Below are positions 63,594 through 64,000 of a DNA stretch of 64,000 bases, in pieces. A model generated the notes under the pieces. That model saw only the letters and a list, made by a program, of their open reading frames with translations. It was not told where the DNA came from and did no database searches. A program made the position numbers and the translations under genes. Position 1 is the first letter of the stretch, and the number at the start of each line of letters is the position of its first letter. This stretch comes from an uncultured Pelagibacteraceae bacterium (GTDB taxonomy: Bacteria; Pseudomonadota; Alphaproteobacteria; Pelagibacterales; Pelagibacteraceae), in contig CACJMB010000001.1 of assembly GCA_902594405.1 (NCBI GenBank), positions 124,001-188,000 on the forward strand, written 5' to 3'.

Positions 63594-64000
63594 AAAAAAT
63601 ATTCATACTCACAGGCGAGCCTTCTGGAGACAAATTAGCTTCAACAGTCATTTCTAAGTTAAAATCTCAAAATCCTGATATTGAATATTCATCTGTCGGT
63701 GGAAATCATTTAAATAAATTAGGAATTGAAAGTATTTTTAATTTAAATGAAATAACTTATCTAGGTTTTACAAGTATTTTGTTCAACATATTTAAAATTA
63801 GAAATAAAATTAACCATACTGTTAATGAAATAATAAAATTTAACCCCGATATATTGTTTTCTGTTGATAGCCCTGATTTTACCATGAGAGTTGCTGAGAG
63901 AGTTAAAAAAATTAATACTAATATCAAAACAATTCACTATGTAGCTCCTCAAGTTTGGATATGGAGAAAAAATAGAGTTAAAAAAATTAAAAAGTTTATT
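63590..64000 (+). CDS. lpxB: Lipid-A-disaccharide synthase, 3' truncated by the window edge
   Basis: MKKIFILTGEPSGDKLASTVISKLK...DSPDFTMRVAERVKK...HYVAPQVWIWRKNRVKKIKKFI; ATGA overlap with lpxI. Confidence 0.93.
   Translation, partial: MKKIFILTGEPSGDKLASTVISKLKSQNPDIEYSSVGGNHLNKLGIESIFNLNEITYLGFTSILFNIFKIRNKINHTVNEIIKFNPDILFSVDSPDFTMRVAERVKKINTNIKTIHYVAPQVWIWRKNRVKKIKKFI

Noticed and set aside
1-64000. CRISPR arrays, transposons, integrases, phage genes, toxin-antitoxin or restriction systems
   Set aside because: Looked for regularly spaced repeats and hallmark proteins on both strands by eye; none found.

Overview
AT-rich, gene-dense alphaproteobacterial chromosome segment. Gene content, order and very short spacers suggest a SAR11/Pelagibacterales genome (inference, no search run). 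The first ~19 kb looks like an accessory organosulfonate/sulfite module: aprBA plus an unknown 116-aa ORF and a 44-aa membrane ORF, a TauE/SafE (TSUP) permease, a YeiH-type putative sulfate exporter, suyAB, xsc, a DadA-type FAD oxidoreductase, an SDR, a GMC oxidoreductase, a TRAP transporter (P, Q, M), an NCS1 permease and a Zn alcohol dehydrogenase. From 19 to 23 kb there are small and poorly characterised genes, several missed by the ORF track. From 23 kb onward the content is core: tRNA-Leu, tig-clpP-clpX-lon, tRNA-Val, tRNA-Asp, nuoA-N, birA-coaX-rnj-DUF1467-proS-lolC-lolD-dnaE, rpsB-tsf-frr-uppS-cdsA-dxr-bamA-skp-fabZ-lpxD-lpxA-lpxI-lpxB (partial). Leads most worth a second look are the composite sulfonate/sulfite-disposal locus and its two unknown small proteins, two high-GC patches inside the TRAP dctM gene, a perfect attenuator hairpin between dctP and dctQ, a pseudoknot-capable rpsB leader, missing pyrH/rseP/hupB at their usual slots, and a His/Asp plus Lys/Ala tail on trigger factor. 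No CRISPR array, transposase, integrase or phage gene was seen.
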